A DNA stretch of 53,097 nucleotides from Bacteroidaceae bacterium (GTDB taxonomy: Bacteria; Bacteroidota; Bacteroidia; Bacteroidales; Bacteroidaceae): the NCBI GenBank assembly GCA_016292045.1, contig JAEEZX010000044.1, forward strand, positions 1-53,097, written 5' to 3'. This document shows, in pieces, positions 24,205 through 33,005 of this stretch. Below the pieces are notes generated by a model that saw only the letters and a list, made by a program, of their open reading frames with translations, had not been told where the DNA came from and searched no databases. Numbering within the stretch: the stretch's first letter is position 1; each line of letters starts with the position of its first letter. A program made the position numbers and the translations under genes.

Positions 24205-25535
24205 GACAGTAGAGCTTTTACTGCTGCATCCACCCGTTCGAAGTGAAATCTCTGCAGCGTCTCGTCCATAAGTTGTTTTATCTCTTTGTTGCACAGATTG
24301 CCGATACTGCCTTCGTGAGTGTGGTGCACCTCCTTGCGGGGAGTGAACTTTCCGGCCTCAATATCGAGACCCACTTTCTTGTAGGCATCGCGGAAGGGCA
24401 TTCCCTCTGTGGCGAGGCGATTCACCTCCTCCACACTGAACATGAGGTCGTAGCGGCTGTCCTCGAGGATATGCTCGTTCACCTCCATCTTCCTGATGAT
24501 GTAGGTGGTCATCTCCAGAATGTCGTGCAACTCGTCGAAAGCCGGCAGGAACACCTCCTTGATAATCTGCAGGTCGCGGAAATATCCGGAGGGCAGATTG
24601 TTCATTATCATCATTATCTGCTGAGGCAGCGCCTGCAGTTTGTTGCACTTGGCACGAGTCAGTTCGAACACATCCGGATTCTTCTTGTGAGGCATGATAC
24701 TCGAACCCGTAGTGCACTCCTTGGGCAGACGCACAAAAGAGAAGTTCTGCGAATTGAACATACAGGCATCGAACGCCAGTTTGCTCACTGTGCCGGCAAC
24801 GGATGCCAGCGCGAAGGCCACATTGCGCTCCGTCTTGCCCCGACCCATCTGAGCATACACCACGTTGTAGTCCATCGAGTCGAAACCCAGCAGACGCGTC
24901 GTCATGGTGCGGTTGAGAGGGAAACTGCTACCGTATCCGGCAGCCGACCCCAGCGGATTGCGGTTCGTCTGACGATAGGCGGCCTCCACCATCATGAGAT
25001 CGTCCACAAGACTCTCTGCGTAGGCTCCAAACCACAGACCGAAACTGGAAGGCATTGCCACCTGCAGATGAGTGTATCCGGGCATCAGCACGCCTTTGTA
25101 TTTCTCGCTCTGCTCCTGCAATGCCTCAAAGAGACTCACCACATCATCCACCACACGGCGCAACTGACGGCGGGTGAACAGTTTCAGGTCCACCAGCACC
25201 TGGTCGTTGCGGCTTCTGCCGCTGTGTATCTTCTTGCCGGCTTCGCCAAGACGCTGCGTAAGGAGGAGTTCCACCTGAGAATGCACGTCTTCCACGCCGT
25301 CCTCAATAACGAATTTACCCTCGACTGCCGTCCGGTAGATGGCCTTGAGTTCCTTGAGCAGGACGTCGAGTTCGCTTTTCTCCAGCAGTCCGATGCTTTC
25401 CAGCATGGTGATATGCGCCATACTGCCCAGCACATCATCCTGAGCCAGATAGAGATCCATCTCACGGTCTCTTCCCACGGTATAACGGTCAATCTCTGCG
25501 TTGACCTCAAAATTCTTTTCCCAGAGTTTTGCCAT
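24201..25535 (-). CDS. argH: Argininosuccinate lyase
   Basis: 444 residues. Splits argininosuccinate into arginine and fumarate, the last step of arginine synthesis. The fumarase-superfamily signature GSSIMPHKKNPD is at 277-288, with the catalytic serine in the flexible loop. SGRSRNDQV at 105-113 and TNRNPLGSAAGYGS at 190-203 are further family marks. Start MAKLWEKNFEV. It lies 12 bp after the SRPBCC gene. The order pyrE - SRPBCC - argH on one strand is typical of Bacteroidales. A plain, complete enzyme. Confidence 0.95.
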   Translation of the reverse strand: MAKLWEKNFEVNAEIDRYTVGRDREMDLYLAQDDVLGSMAHITMLESIGLLEKSELDVLLKELKAIYRTAVEGKFVIEDGVEDVHSQVELLLTQRLGEAGKKIHSGRSRNDQVLVDLKLFTRRQLRRVVDDVVSLFEALQEQSEKYKGVLMPGYTHLQVAMPSSFGLWFGAYAESLVDDLMMVEAAYRQTNRNPLGSAAGYGSSFPLNRTMTTRLLGFDSMDYNVVYAQMGRGKTERNVAFALASVAGTVSKLAFDACMFNSQNFSFVRLPKECTTGSSIMPHKKNPDVFELTRAKCNKLQALPQQIMMIMNNLPSGYFRDLQIIKEVFLPAFDELHDILEMTTYIIRKMEVNEHILEDSRYDLMFSVEEVNRLATEGMPFRDAYKKVGLDIEAGKFTPRKEVHHTHEGSIGNLCNKEIKQLMDETLQRFHFERVDAAVKALLS

Positions 25536-25547
25536 TGTCGTGTTGTA

Positions 25548-26033
25548 TCAATAAGGGAGTGCACACAGCACCTGAGCTATTCCGTCGGGGGCCTGTTTGA
25601 GTTTCGACTCCACCATCTTCCTGATGAAGAAATTCAGTTCTGCTCCCACTGTTACCTTCAACGCTGTCGCCGCACCGGAGGGGAGCATCTGTATCCACAC
25701 ATTCGCCTGCACGGGAGCTCCCACTACGGCGAGCTTCACAAGGCGCTCGTTTTCGCGCTCCACCACCTGCAGAGTCACCGTTCCGAGAGGACCGGCAGGC
25801 ATCGTGACGCTGTCTGGCGTGAAGGTCATCTGCTGTATTGAGTCGCGTATCTGCTTGAGCTTTTCTGCATCCGGCATCTTATCCGCCGGCACGCGGGCTC
25901 TCAGTTCTTCCTCGAAATTGGGGTCAGACACACGTTCCTGCACACTCTGCATATTACTTAGGTCGCTGAGCTTTGCAAACACCCTGTCGATGGATGCCGG
26001 TACCAGATGAACACTGCTTTCGTATTTATCCAT
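25548..26033 (-). CDS. SRPBCC-superfamily (START-like) protein
   Basis: The start is ATG at 26033 (MDKYESSVHLVPASIDRVF), 14 bp after pyrE; the upstream codons are less likely. 161 residues. The opening SSVHLVPASIDRVFAKLSDL and the closing long helix (VESKLKQAPDGIAQVLCALPY) give the helix-grip pattern of polyketide-cyclase/START-like proteins. No catalytic residues can be named. It is a regular neighbour of pyrE and argH in Bacteroidales. Ligand unknown. Confidence 0.8.
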   Translation of the reverse strand: MDKYESSVHLVPASIDRVFAKLSDLSNMQSVQERVSDPNFEEELRARVPADKMPDAEKLKQIRDSIQQMTFTPDSVTMPAGPLGTVTLQVVERENERLVKLAVVGAPVQANVWIQMLPSGAATALKVTVGAELNFFIRKMVESKLKQAPDGIAQVLCALPY

Positions 26034-26047
26034 TTCGTCTTTTTTTC

Positions 26048-26680
26048 TTATACATTCCAATGAGCCGGATCCTTACGCCATTCGTGCAGCAGGTCCACAT
26101 CGCTCTCTGCGATATAACCGATATTGAGGGCCTCCTGTACCACAGCCTCGTAGTTGGTCAGCGTGACGAGCTTCACATCAGCTGCCTTGAAGGCATCGAT
26201 GGCAACGTCGAAACCATAGGTGTAGCTTGCCACCATACCAATCACCTCACAGGCATTGTTACGGATTGCCTCCACAGCCTTCAAACTGCTGCCGCCCGTA
26301 GAGATAAGGTCCTCCACCACGACAACCTTCATTCCGGGCTTCAGTTCGCCTTCTATGAGGTTCTCCAGTCCGTGATCCTTGGGTTTGGAGCGCACATAGA
26401 CGAAGGGCAGCCCCATTGCGTCGGCCACAAGAGCTCCTTGCGCGATGGCACCCGTAGCCACACCGGCAATGGCCTCCACCTCAGGAAACTGCTCCATGAT
26501 GAGGCGGGTGATTTCCGTCTTCACGAAGGTGCGCAATTCGGGATACGAGAGCGTCTTACGGTTGTCACAATAAAAGGGAGACTTCCAACCGCTGGCCCAC
26601 GTGAAAGGGTTGGTGGGTTGCAACTTGATGGCCTTTACCTTTAGCAGCTTGGCTGCAAATATTTTCTCAAGAGTTTTCAT
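26048..26680 (-). CDS. pyrE: Orotate phosphoribosyltransferase
   Basis: The start is ATG at 26680 (MKTLEKIFAAKLLKVKAIKL); upstream codons fall in the leader. 210 residues. Joins orotate to PRPP, the fifth step of UMP synthesis. The PRPP loop VVVVEDLISTGGSS is at 119-132, and YVRSKPKDHG at 95-104 supplies the conserved Lys/His loop. It is preceded by its own -7 box, which immediately follows the terminator of the histidine-kinase-like gene. Confidence 0.95.
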   Translation of the reverse strand: MKTLEKIFAAKLLKVKAIKLQPTNPFTWASGWKSPFYCDNRKTLSYPELRTFVKTEITRLIMEQFPEVEAIAGVATGAIAQGALVADAMGLPFVYVRSKPKDHGLENLIEGELKPGMKVVVVEDLISTGGSSLKAVEAIRNNACEVIGMVASYTYGFDVAIDAFKAADVKLVTLTNYEAVVQEALNIGYIAESDVDLLHEWRKDPAHWNV

Positions 26681-26716
26681 AGTGCCTAAATAGAGTTTAT
26701 ACACAATTTTCAGGCG

Positions 26717-26724
26717 CAAAGATA
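26717..26724 (-). promoter_or_regulatory. -7 box of the pyrE operon
   Basis: TATCTTTG on the minus strand, directly after the T-run of the upstream terminator, 36 bp before the pyrE ATG. It may drive pyrE, the SRPBCC gene, argH and the genes below. Confidence 0.65.
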
Positions 26725-26725
26725 C

Positions 26726-26754
26726 AAAAAAGCGAGGACTCTGCCCCGCTTTTT
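26726..26754 (-). terminator. Terminator of the histidine-kinase-like gene
   Basis: GCGGGG ... CCTCGC stem (one mismatch) with flanking A and T runs, T-run on the minus strand. Confidence 0.75.
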
Positions 26755-26812
26755 CATTTATGAAGACTCCTTATTTTGTCAATTTTTACACAAAAAGGCC
26801 CTCGCGCAAGCA

Positions 26813-28321
26813 CTACGCGTGCATTTCAAGCACGAACCGGGCACCTTTCGTGAACTGCGTATCTATCTCCAGATCGCCACCCATCTTCACTGCCATCTGA
26901 CGGCAAATAGGAAGCCCGAGGCCATCCCCCTTAGTGAGGTCTCTTACCTCAACGAAAGGCATGAATATGCTGCCTCGTTTCTCCTCGGGAATACCTTCTC
27001 CAGAGTCCGTAAGCACATACTGATATTTATGAGGACTGCGCTTCTTAAACTCCAACGTAATTTTGCCGTTTTCGGGTGTGTGGAACGCGGCATTTGCGAG
27101 AAGATGACGCAGAATGTGAGTCACATACTCCTTGTTTATCGGAGCAGTCATTCTGGGCACATTCACCACGAGCGACACTCCGCTCTTCACCTTGCCCTTG
27201 ATTTCTTCAACCAACTCTTCACTGAATGCCTGCATCTGAGTATCCTCCAGTTCTGCCTCCTCGCTGCTGCCGCTTTCCAGTTCAGCAAACGTCTGCATGT
27301 GCTTCGAGAAGTCCACAAGAGCCTTCACTTCGGGCTTCGAACTGTCAAGCTTATTCAGCGTGGGTTCCATATAGTTGGCAATGTTGCAAATAAACTTGGC
27401 CTTCTGGGCATTGCTCTCATTTGCCATCTTGATAGTATTGTTCTGCTTGCGACGAGCAGAAACAAAATAGAGCAGAACGAAAGCGCCCAGCACCAGAGCA
27501 CCTGCCAGGATCGCAGTCAAAATACAAAGCGCAACGATGACGGCCTTGCGTGTCTTCAGCAAACTGTCCTTCTCGGCAATAGAGGCCTCATTAGTTTTTA
27601 TCTGCTGCTGCAAAGCGCCGATTTCATCGGCAAAAGCAAGAGCATTGACAGAATCCTTCCAGGCAATATAACTGCTGTAGGTCTGCGCCAGCATACTGGC
27701 ATTGCCCATCCTGCGGCTGTTTTTAATCAACGTCTGGTACACATCGTCCACTTTGTCGTATTCCTTCTGCGCCGTCAGCTTCTGTGCCATCACTTTGAAG
27801 GCTGCGTTGCCTTCCGCTGTCTGACCGAAGGAATAATAGTAAATAGCCTTGCTGTAGAGCATATCGTTGGTCACATCATCATCCTTTGCGGCATTCGCAA
27901 GACTCTCCATCGCATTTAGCTGTTCCTTCGCATTTGCACCCTTTTTCAAACGGGTGTACATCTGGAGACGCTCCTTGACCACATAATAGCGCAGCTCAGC
28001 TTTCTCGCTGCCGCTGAGCTTCCGGTCGTTGGCAATAGCACGATCCACGTTGTGCAGAAACTCGAATGCCTCCTTATAGAGACTTTCCTTATAATAAAGC
28101 GACGTAGCTTTCGTGCCGCATGTCACGCTCTCCTTTGTCTGACCCTTTGCAACATAGTCGTCGAAAGCACGCAGATACAGCGAACGGGCACTTGCCACTT
28201 TCCCTTTCGACTCTTCTTCCTCTGCACGCTGCTGCAGTTCGCTCTTCTGAATCTCCTGTGCCATCATTACAACACAGCAAAGGAGCATACCAATGAGTGA
28301 AATAAAAAACTTCCTGTTCAT
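26813..28321 (-). CDS. Membrane TPR-type histidine-kinase-like protein without the phospho-acceptor His
   Basis: The start is ATG at 28321 (MNRKFFISLIGMLLCCVVMMAQ signal peptide); upstream codons overlap the promoter. 502 residues. The periplasmic part (about 25-255) is all helical and TPR-like. One membrane helix spans ~260-286. The cytoplasmic H-box region reads KFICNIANYMEPTL, where other kinases have SHEIRTPL, so the expected histidine is Asn316. The ATPase half is complete: the N-box near HLLANAAFHTPENG, DSGEGIP, and GDGLGLPICRQM. It may bind ATP without autophosphorylating, or may act with a partner kinase. No response regulator gene is adjacent. Its promoter is one of the best in the window. 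Confidence 0.85.
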   Translation of the reverse strand: MNRKFFISLIGMLLCCVVMMAQEIQKSELQQRAEEEESKGKVASARSLYLRAFDDYVAKGQTKESVTCGTKATSLYYKESLYKEAFEFLHNVDRAIANDRKLSGSEKAELRYYVVKERLQMYTRLKKGANAKEQLNAMESLANAAKDDDVTNDMLYSKAIYYYSFGQTAEGNAAFKVMAQKLTAQKEYDKVDDVYQTLIKNSRRMGNASMLAQTYSSYIAWKDSVNALAFADEIGALQQQIKTNEASIAEKDSLLKTRKAVIVALCILTAILAGALVLGAFVLLYFVSARRKQNNTIKMANESNAQKAKFICNIANYMEPTLNKLDSSKPEVKALVDFSKHMQTFAELESGSSEEAELEDTQMQAFSEELVEEIKGKVKSGVSLVVNVPRMTAPINKEYVTHILRHLLANAAFHTPENGKITLEFKKRSPHKYQYVLTDSGEGIPEEKRGSIFMPFVEVRDLTKGDGLGLPICRQMAVKMGGDLEIDTQFTKGARFVLEMHA

Positions 28322-28378
28322 CGTCATTTCTTCCTTTCTTTTTCCGTATACCCTTCTACAGAAAACTTTTCCAAAGTG

Positions 28379-28410
28379 CAAAGGTACACTTTTATTTCTT
28401 TCCGACCAAA
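28379..28410 (-). promoter_or_regulatory. Consensus promoter of the histidine-kinase-like gene
   Basis: TTTG (28407-28410 on the minus strand), a 20-bp spacer, then TACCTTTG (28379-28386). It lies about 57 bp before the start and about 57 bp downstream of the 11-bp repeat array. Confidence 0.8.
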
Positions 28411-28466
28411 TTTTTCCTCACTTTTTTGATTTATGTCATTCCGACCACGTATCAGCCAGCCCCTTA

Positions 28467-28576
28467 CTGGACTACGAGCCGGCCACAAGTGAACTACGAC
28501 TTGACTACGAGCAGACAACGAGAAAACTCGTATACCACTCGTACACTGCTCGTACTCTACTCGTATTCTACTCGTA
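28467..28576. repeat. Ten-unit array with exact 11-bp period
   Basis: Units end at 28477, 28488, 28499, 28510, 28521, 28532, 28543, 28554, 28565 and 28576, with no slip in phase. The left half ends mostly in CTACGA and the right half in CTCGTA, which are inverted relative to each other. The ribD stop codon is in the last unit. The array precedes the histidine-kinase-like gene's promoter. Confidence 0.85.
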
Positions 28577-29515
28577 CTCTGATAAGCCTCTGAGGGGACT
28601 CTGACTGATGCGTCGTCGTTCGATAGTATGGCCGTCAATGGAGTGGTCGGAACGCTTGTCGCTCGTTTCTATGTGCACTTCATCATAAAGGCCTGCTTCC
28701 ATAAAACTTCTATGTAGCGTGGGGCCGCCTTCCACCAGCAAATGCTGCACTCCTCTGCGATACAGGTCTGCAAGGATTTCTTCCAGAGTTTCTGTGTGAT
28801 ATACCAGAAAACCGTCTGTCAGTTCCTTTGGAAGGCGATTGTGACGGTCGATAGTGACGCGAAGTGGTTGCTCCCCACGAAGCGACCAATCACGCACGGT
28901 GAGCGACGGATGGTCTGCAAGCATCGTACCTGTTCCCACAAGTATCGCTCCGCAACGTGCTCTCAATCTGTGTACAAGCATCTGCGTAAAGGGTGTAGAG
29001 ATCTGTCCATTGACGCTGCCGTCAGGTCTCTGCGCCCACTTCAACGTAACGAAAGGACGGTGTTTGCTGTGGTACGTCATAAAGACCCGATTTAGTTCCA
29101 GGCACTCTTCCTCCAACACACCGACAACCACCTCACAACCAGCATCCTGTAGTTTTTTGATGCCAAGTCCGTCAACTTTCGAAAACGGATCCTTGCAACC
29201 AACCACAACACGGGGGATTCTCTTCTCTATGATAAGGTCTGCACAAGGAGGCGTTTTTCCCCAATGTGCACAGGGTTCGAGTGTCACGTAGATGCAACTT
29301 TCCCCAAGAAGCGTCTGGTCGGCAAGCGCTACACTCCTCACAGCATTCACCTCAGCATGCGGACCGCCGCAACGGCGATGATATCCTTCTCCGATGATAC
29401 GTCCTTTGTGCACAATGACGGCTCCCACCATCGGATTCGGGGCCACCGCTGCTTCTCCGCAAAGAGCCAGTTGCAAGGCTCTGCGCATATAAATGATGTC
29501 CTCTGATGCAGTCAT
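28568..29515 (-). CDS. ribD: Riboflavin biosynthesis protein RibD (deaminase-reductase)
   Basis: 315 residues. The N-terminal cytidine-deaminase-type domain has H53-A-E55 (GGPHAEVNAV) and zinc cysteines Cys82 and Cys91 (EPCAHWGKTPPC). It removes ammonia from the diamino-pyrimidinone ribitol precursor. The C-terminal reductase domain begins near residue 145 (RPFVTLKWAQRPDGSVNG) and reduces the ribosyl side chain with NADPH. Near-normal length for the fused form (about 340-360), a little short at the C-terminus. Start 3 bp after recX. Its stop codon lies inside the 11-bp repeat array, so the array may have trimmed the end of the protein. Confidence 0.93.
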   Translation of the reverse strand: MTASEDIIYMRRALQLALCGEAAVAPNPMVGAVIVHKGRIIGEGYHRRCGGPHAEVNAVRSVALADQTLLGESCIYVTLEPCAHWGKTPPCADLIIEKRIPRVVVGCKDPFSKVDGLGIKKLQDAGCEVVVGVLEEECLELNRVFMTYHSKHRPFVTLKWAQRPDGSVNGQISTPFTQMLVHRLRARCGAILVGTGTMLADHPSLTVRDWSLRGEQPLRVTIDRHNRLPKELTDGFLVYHTETLEEILADLYRRGVQHLLVEGGPTLHRSFMEAGLYDEVHIETSDKRSDHSIDGHTIERRRISQSPLRGLSEYE

Positions 29516-29518
29516 AGT

Positions 29519-29959
29519 CTAGTCGTCAATATAAAATCCGCGAGAGTAGAGAAAACGCTGCAGCTTTGCCCTGCGGACATATGGATTTGTATCATTTATC
29601 TCGCGCTCTTTCTTATCAATGAGTTTTCTTTTTATCTCTTCATACTCATCCTCATCAATCTCTGATAGTCCGTATTCTATCGCAGCACTCGGAATGCGCA
29701 TTCCGCGAAGCATAAAACGGATCTTCTCGCGTCCCCAATGATTATAGCGCAATTTATCAAGAGTGTAAGCGCGAGCGAAACGCTCATCGTCAATAAAACT
29801 GTCAGCACGCAGTTTTTCTATGATTTTATCGGCCTTTTCCGACGGAATCTCCCATCTCATCATTTTCTCGCGCAATTCGTACTCACAATGCTCACTTTTA
29901 GCACAAAGAGCCTGGAGCCGTTGCAAACACGAATCTGGGGTTATTGTATTGGTCTTCAT
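29519..29959 (-). CDS. recX: RecX-family regulatory protein
   Basis: The start is ATG at 29959 (MKTNTITPDSCLQRLQALCA); 146 residues. Earlier in-frame codons are inside prmC and give no RecX-like sequence. RecX binds and caps RecA filaments. The three-helix repeat plan is visible: CEYELREKMMRWEIP, DDERFARAYTLDKLRYNHWG, then AKLQRFLYSRGFY. It overlaps prmC by 62 bp in another frame, longer than the 1-4 bp overlaps seen elsewhere. ribD begins 3 bp after its stop. The order prmC-recX is common in Bacteroidales. Confidence 0.9.
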   Translation of the reverse strand: MKTNTITPDSCLQRLQALCAKSEHCEYELREKMMRWEIPSEKADKIIEKLRADSFIDDERFARAYTLDKLRYNHWGREKIRFMLRGMRIPSAAIEYGLSEIDEDEYEEIKRKLIDKKEREINDTNPYVRRAKLQRFLYSRGFYIDD

Positions 29960-30731
29960 ATACTTTAATATCACAGAATCCGCTCTCCCTAAAAAGTGCG
30001 GCAACATCTTTTGTAAAAGCACGATTGGCCTCCACTGCCAGGCGTCCCTGAGGACGAAGTGCCGTTTTCGCCGTCTTGGCAATTGCCTCGTAGAACAACA
30101 GTGGTGAATCGTCGGGCACGAAGAATGCATGCGAGGGTTCATAGTCGAGCACGTGATGTTCCATCTCCGCTCTTTCTTTTTCAAGCACATAAGGAGGATT
30201 GCTCACAATGAGATCCCAAGATGAGACTCCGTGAGCGGAAACGTCTGCGGCAAGGAGGTCTTCCTGAACAAAACGGACATCGGCTTTCAACCTCTTGGCA
30301 TTTTCCTCTGCCACCACGAGCGCAGCATCGCTGACATCCGTTGCCGTCATCGCAAAACCGCCGAGAGCCAGCGAAACGGCGATACACCCGCTGCCCGTAC
30401 AAAGATCCAAACCCGAAGGATTTTGCAACGAAAAACGATGATCCAGGATGAGTCGCACCATTTCCTCCGTTTCCGGACGGGGAATGAGGACATCTGGAGT
30501 CACACGGAAAGGACGTGAGAGGAACCACGCTTCCTCAAGTACGTATTGTACCGGTTCTCCTTCATGCAACCGCCGCAGTATCTCTTCCCACTCCCGCTTC
30601 TGCACTTCCGGGAGAGCATCCATTCGCCCCAGAAGCAAATCTGTCTGCGAGAGCGAGAAACGCGTTTCTGCCACCAGCCGCAAAATGGCATTGGCTTCGC
30701 GCCGACCATACTGTTGGATGAGTTTTTTCAT
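29898..30731 (-). CDS. prmC: Peptide chain release factor N5-glutamine methyltransferase
   Basis: 277 residues. Methylates the glutamine of the GGQ motif of release factors using SAM. RPETEE at 85-90, the SAM-binding DLCTGSGCIAVSLAL at 109-123 and the catalytic NPPY at 178-181 (SNPPYVLEKE) are intact. The N-terminal helical domain (residues 1-70) is complete. First gene of the prmC-recX-ribD group. A -7 box lies 13 bp before the start codon. Confidence 0.95.
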   Translation of the reverse strand: MKKLIQQYGRREANAILRLVAETRFSLSQTDLLLGRMDALPEVQKREWEEILRRLHEGEPVQYVLEEAWFLSRPFRVTPDVLIPRPETEEMVRLILDHRFSLQNPSGLDLCTGSGCIAVSLALGGFAMTATDVSDAALVVAEENAKRLKADVRFVQEDLLAADVSAHGVSSWDLIVSNPPYVLEKERAEMEHHVLDYEPSHAFFVPDDSPLLFYEAIAKTAKTALRPQGRLAVEANRAFTKDVAALFRESGFCDIKVYEDQYNNPRFVFATAPGSLC

Positions 30732-30743
30732 TCTTTATTTGTG

Positions 30744-30751
30744 CAAAAGTA
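30744..30751 (-). promoter_or_regulatory. -7 box of the prmC operon
   Basis: TACTTTTG on the minus strand, divergent from the lipoprotein promoter about 85 bp away. Confidence 0.5.
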
Positions 30752-30836
30752 GGGAAAAATATCCATAATAAGTTTTTTTTGCATTCATTTAACGCCCTTT
30801 AACTCCTTTTTGCGCGTGTGAGTGCTAAAAATGTCG

Positions 30837-30844
30837 TACCTTTG
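30837..30844 (+). promoter_or_regulatory. -7 box of the envelope operon (lipoprotein to murI)
   Basis: TACCTTTG lies 26 bp before the lipoprotein start; TTTG lies 24 bp further upstream (30809-30812), which is longer than the usual spacing. Confidence 0.55.
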
Positions 30845-30870
30845 CGCCCGATATTCGATAATAGTCAACA

Positions 30871-32310
30871 ATGTTTAGATATTCAAACATATTATTTTCC
30901 GTGCTCATTGCCGTAGTCGTCACGCTCCTCACGAGTTGCAACACCACGACGACAGAAGAAGACACCCAAGACTACTGTTACATCAGCGAAATGACCATCG
31001 GTTCGCTGCAGCGCACCATAGTGAAACGCGTTGATCACGACAAGACCATTACCACGAGAAGCATCATATACACGACAGGATGGCCCTTTACCGTGGATCA
31101 GATCAACAACAAGATATACAATCGCGACCCCCTGCCTACCGGTTGCTCGCGTCGCACCCTGCTCAGCATTACCTACAAGGGTAAGAACCTGCTCTATCGC
31201 CCCCATTCCGCCAGTGAAGCTTTCGGTTGGATTGCATATTCATCCAGCGACAGCATTGACATACCGGAAGACGGAGGTGTGGACTTTCTCGTGAACGGTG
31301 CGGACGGCAGCAGCCGCGTCTACAACATTCAGCTCAATATCCACAAGCAGGAACGGGGTGACTGGACATGGCACGACAAGAGCAAAGGTCTCAACATGAA
31401 CGATTGGACGGAAGCCCGGATAACATCCATCGGTGACAAGGTATTTCTTTACGGCAGGAACAATAACGGCTGGCAATCGTGGTGCAGCACAGACGGAGGA
31501 GCGTGGGAGAGTCTCACCCTGTCAGGATTGCCCGAAACAGCTGCCGTAGCATCCATCGTCAGCGACGGAGAGAAGCTCTACACCTACGACGGTAAGGGAA
31601 ATGTGTGGCAGAGCGAGAACGGAGCCGTCTGGACAGAGCAAGGCATTACAGACGTAAAGCGTTTGGTATGCGTGACGGCAGCACGTCTCTACGACATTAA
31701 AGACGGTGAACTGCGCTCCACATCCCTGAACGAAGACACAGAATGGAGGAACGAGGTGCTCGACAATACGCCTTTAAGCATGGGCAATTTTATTGACGTC
31801 GACAGCGTAAGGTGTCTTTTCTACGAAACGAGCAACTATCTCAAACGCATTCTTCTTGTGGGCACGCTGAAGCATCCCGCAAAAGACGAACTGACTGCGC
31901 CCGAATGGTGCAAGATGTGGACGGCACCGGAAGACGAAGCACGTCGCGAGTGGAACTACTTCACACCGCTTTGGGTAAACAAGCTCGGATTGCCTGATAT
32001 GAAACCCCTCGCTGTGCAACGAAGCGGCAGCCAACTTGTCGGATTTGGCGGGGCGACAACAAATACACCTGCCATCACACCGCTCAATCTGCTGTACGTC
32101 TCCGACGACAACGGGCTTACATGGCGTACCGATGGTCTCAACTATCTGCCCGACGAACTGTGGGGCAAAAACTGCGCATGGCTCTCTGCCACAACCGATG
32201 CGGATGAATACGTGTGGATTGTGGCTCGCGTCAACGACACTGAAACCTATGTCGTAAGAGGACGTCAGAACGGCATAGGATTTGATTACTTACAGGAAGG
32301 ACAAGAGTGA
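30871..32310 (+). CDS. Lipoprotein of DUF6242 type
   Basis: 479 residues. The N-terminal run ends in the lipobox LLTSC, so Cys23 is probably lipid-modified. The first ~150 residues form a beta domain (DYCYISEMTIGSLQRTI). The rest contains several repeats of the type GDKVFLYGRNNNGWQSWCST and DGEKLYTYDGKGNVWQSENG, read as blades of a sialidase-like beta-propeller. This layout looks like DUF6242 in Prevotella; I assign it by memory of the family. No catalytic residues can be named. It is the first gene of the plus-strand envelope operon and overlaps the next start as GTGA. Confidence 0.7.
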   Translation: MFRYSNILFSVLIAVVVTLLTSCNTTTTEEDTQDYCYISEMTIGSLQRTIVKRVDHDKTITTRSIIYTTGWPFTVDQINNKIYNRDPLPTGCSRRTLLSITYKGKNLLYRPHSASEAFGWIAYSSSDSIDIPEDGGVDFLVNGADGSSRVYNIQLNIHKQERGDWTWHDKSKGLNMNDWTEARITSIGDKVFLYGRNNNGWQSWCSTDGGAWESLTLSGLPETAAVASIVSDGEKLYTYDGKGNVWQSENGAVWTEQGITDVKRLVCVTAARLYDIKDGELRSTSLNEDTEWRNEVLDNTPLSMGNFIDVDSVRCLFYETSNYLKRILLVGTLKHPAKDELTAPEWCKMWTAPEDEARREWNYFTPLWVNKLGLPDMKPLAVQRSGSQLVGFGGATTNTPAITPLNLLYVSDDNGLTWRTDGLNYLPDELWGKNCAWLSATTDADEYVWIVARVNDTETYVVRGRQNGIGFDYLQEGQE

Positions 32311-33005
32311 AGCAACTGTTGACGATATTGATTCTTTGCCTGCCGCTTACACTATCGGCGGAGGACTTGGAGTACAAGATGGACATCGGAGGCGGCCTGG
32401 GACTCAGTCACTACTGGGGCGATGCCAACACGGGGACAAGTGTCATGGGCGCAGTGACCAGCCGTCGCAACTTCAATCCTCACATGTCACTCAAGATGAG
32501 TATTGCTGTCGGGGGTGTGAAAGGGAATACTGAAGGATGGTATTTCCCCGAAAATGCATACGAAGCCGGAGCTGCCGGAGGAGCGCGTCTCAAGGAATAC
32601 AGTTTCTCACGAACCGTGCTCGATTTCGGGGCACAGTTCGAGCTGAACTTCCTGGCTTACGGCATTGGAGCAAGCTACAAGAAACTGTCTCGCATATCAC
32701 CTTACGCCCTCGTGGGTTTTGGTATCACGGTAGGAGTGGGCGGAGGAGCTCCTGCCAAAGGTGGAATCAATTTTCCCGTAGGTCTGGGACTGAAATACAA
32801 GATAAAGCCTCGATTGAATCTGGGTGTCGAGTGGGCATACCACTTTACCACGACCGACGGCCTTGACATCACTCGCGAGCAACGACAATTGGATGATCCT
32901 TACGGAATCAAGAGCGGTTTCATGAAGAACAAGGATTGTTACAGTTTCCTGATGTTTTTCGTTACATACGACATATTCCCAAAATTGAGAAAATGCAACA
33001 ACTGA
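32307..33005 (+). CDS. Outer-membrane beta-barrel protein, DUF6089 type
   Basis: 232 residues with a signal peptide ([20 protein letters not shown]) and a GTG start overlapping the previous stop. The mature part is built of beta strands with glycine- and aromatic-rich turns ([45 protein letters not shown]). It fits DUF6089, which regularly precedes uppS and bamA in Bacteroidales. I infer a role in envelope assembly, but no molecular function is known. It overlaps uppS by 13 bp. Confidence 0.85.
   Translation: MKQLLTILILCLPLTLSAEDLEYKMDIGGGLGLSHYWGDANTGTSVMGAVTSRRNFNPHMSLKMSIAVGGVKGNTEGWYFPENAYEAGAAGGARLKEYSFSRTVLDFGAQFELNFLAYGIGASYKKLSRISPYALVGFGITVGVGGGAPAKGGINFPVGLGLKYKIKPRLNLGVEWAYHFTTTDGLDITREQRQLDDPYGIKSGFMKNKDCYSFLMFFVTYDIFPKLRKCNN

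Noticed and set aside
28467..28576. Possible CRISPR array
   Set aside because: Units are 11 bp with no spacers, and no cas genes are near; it is a tandem/inverted array instead.
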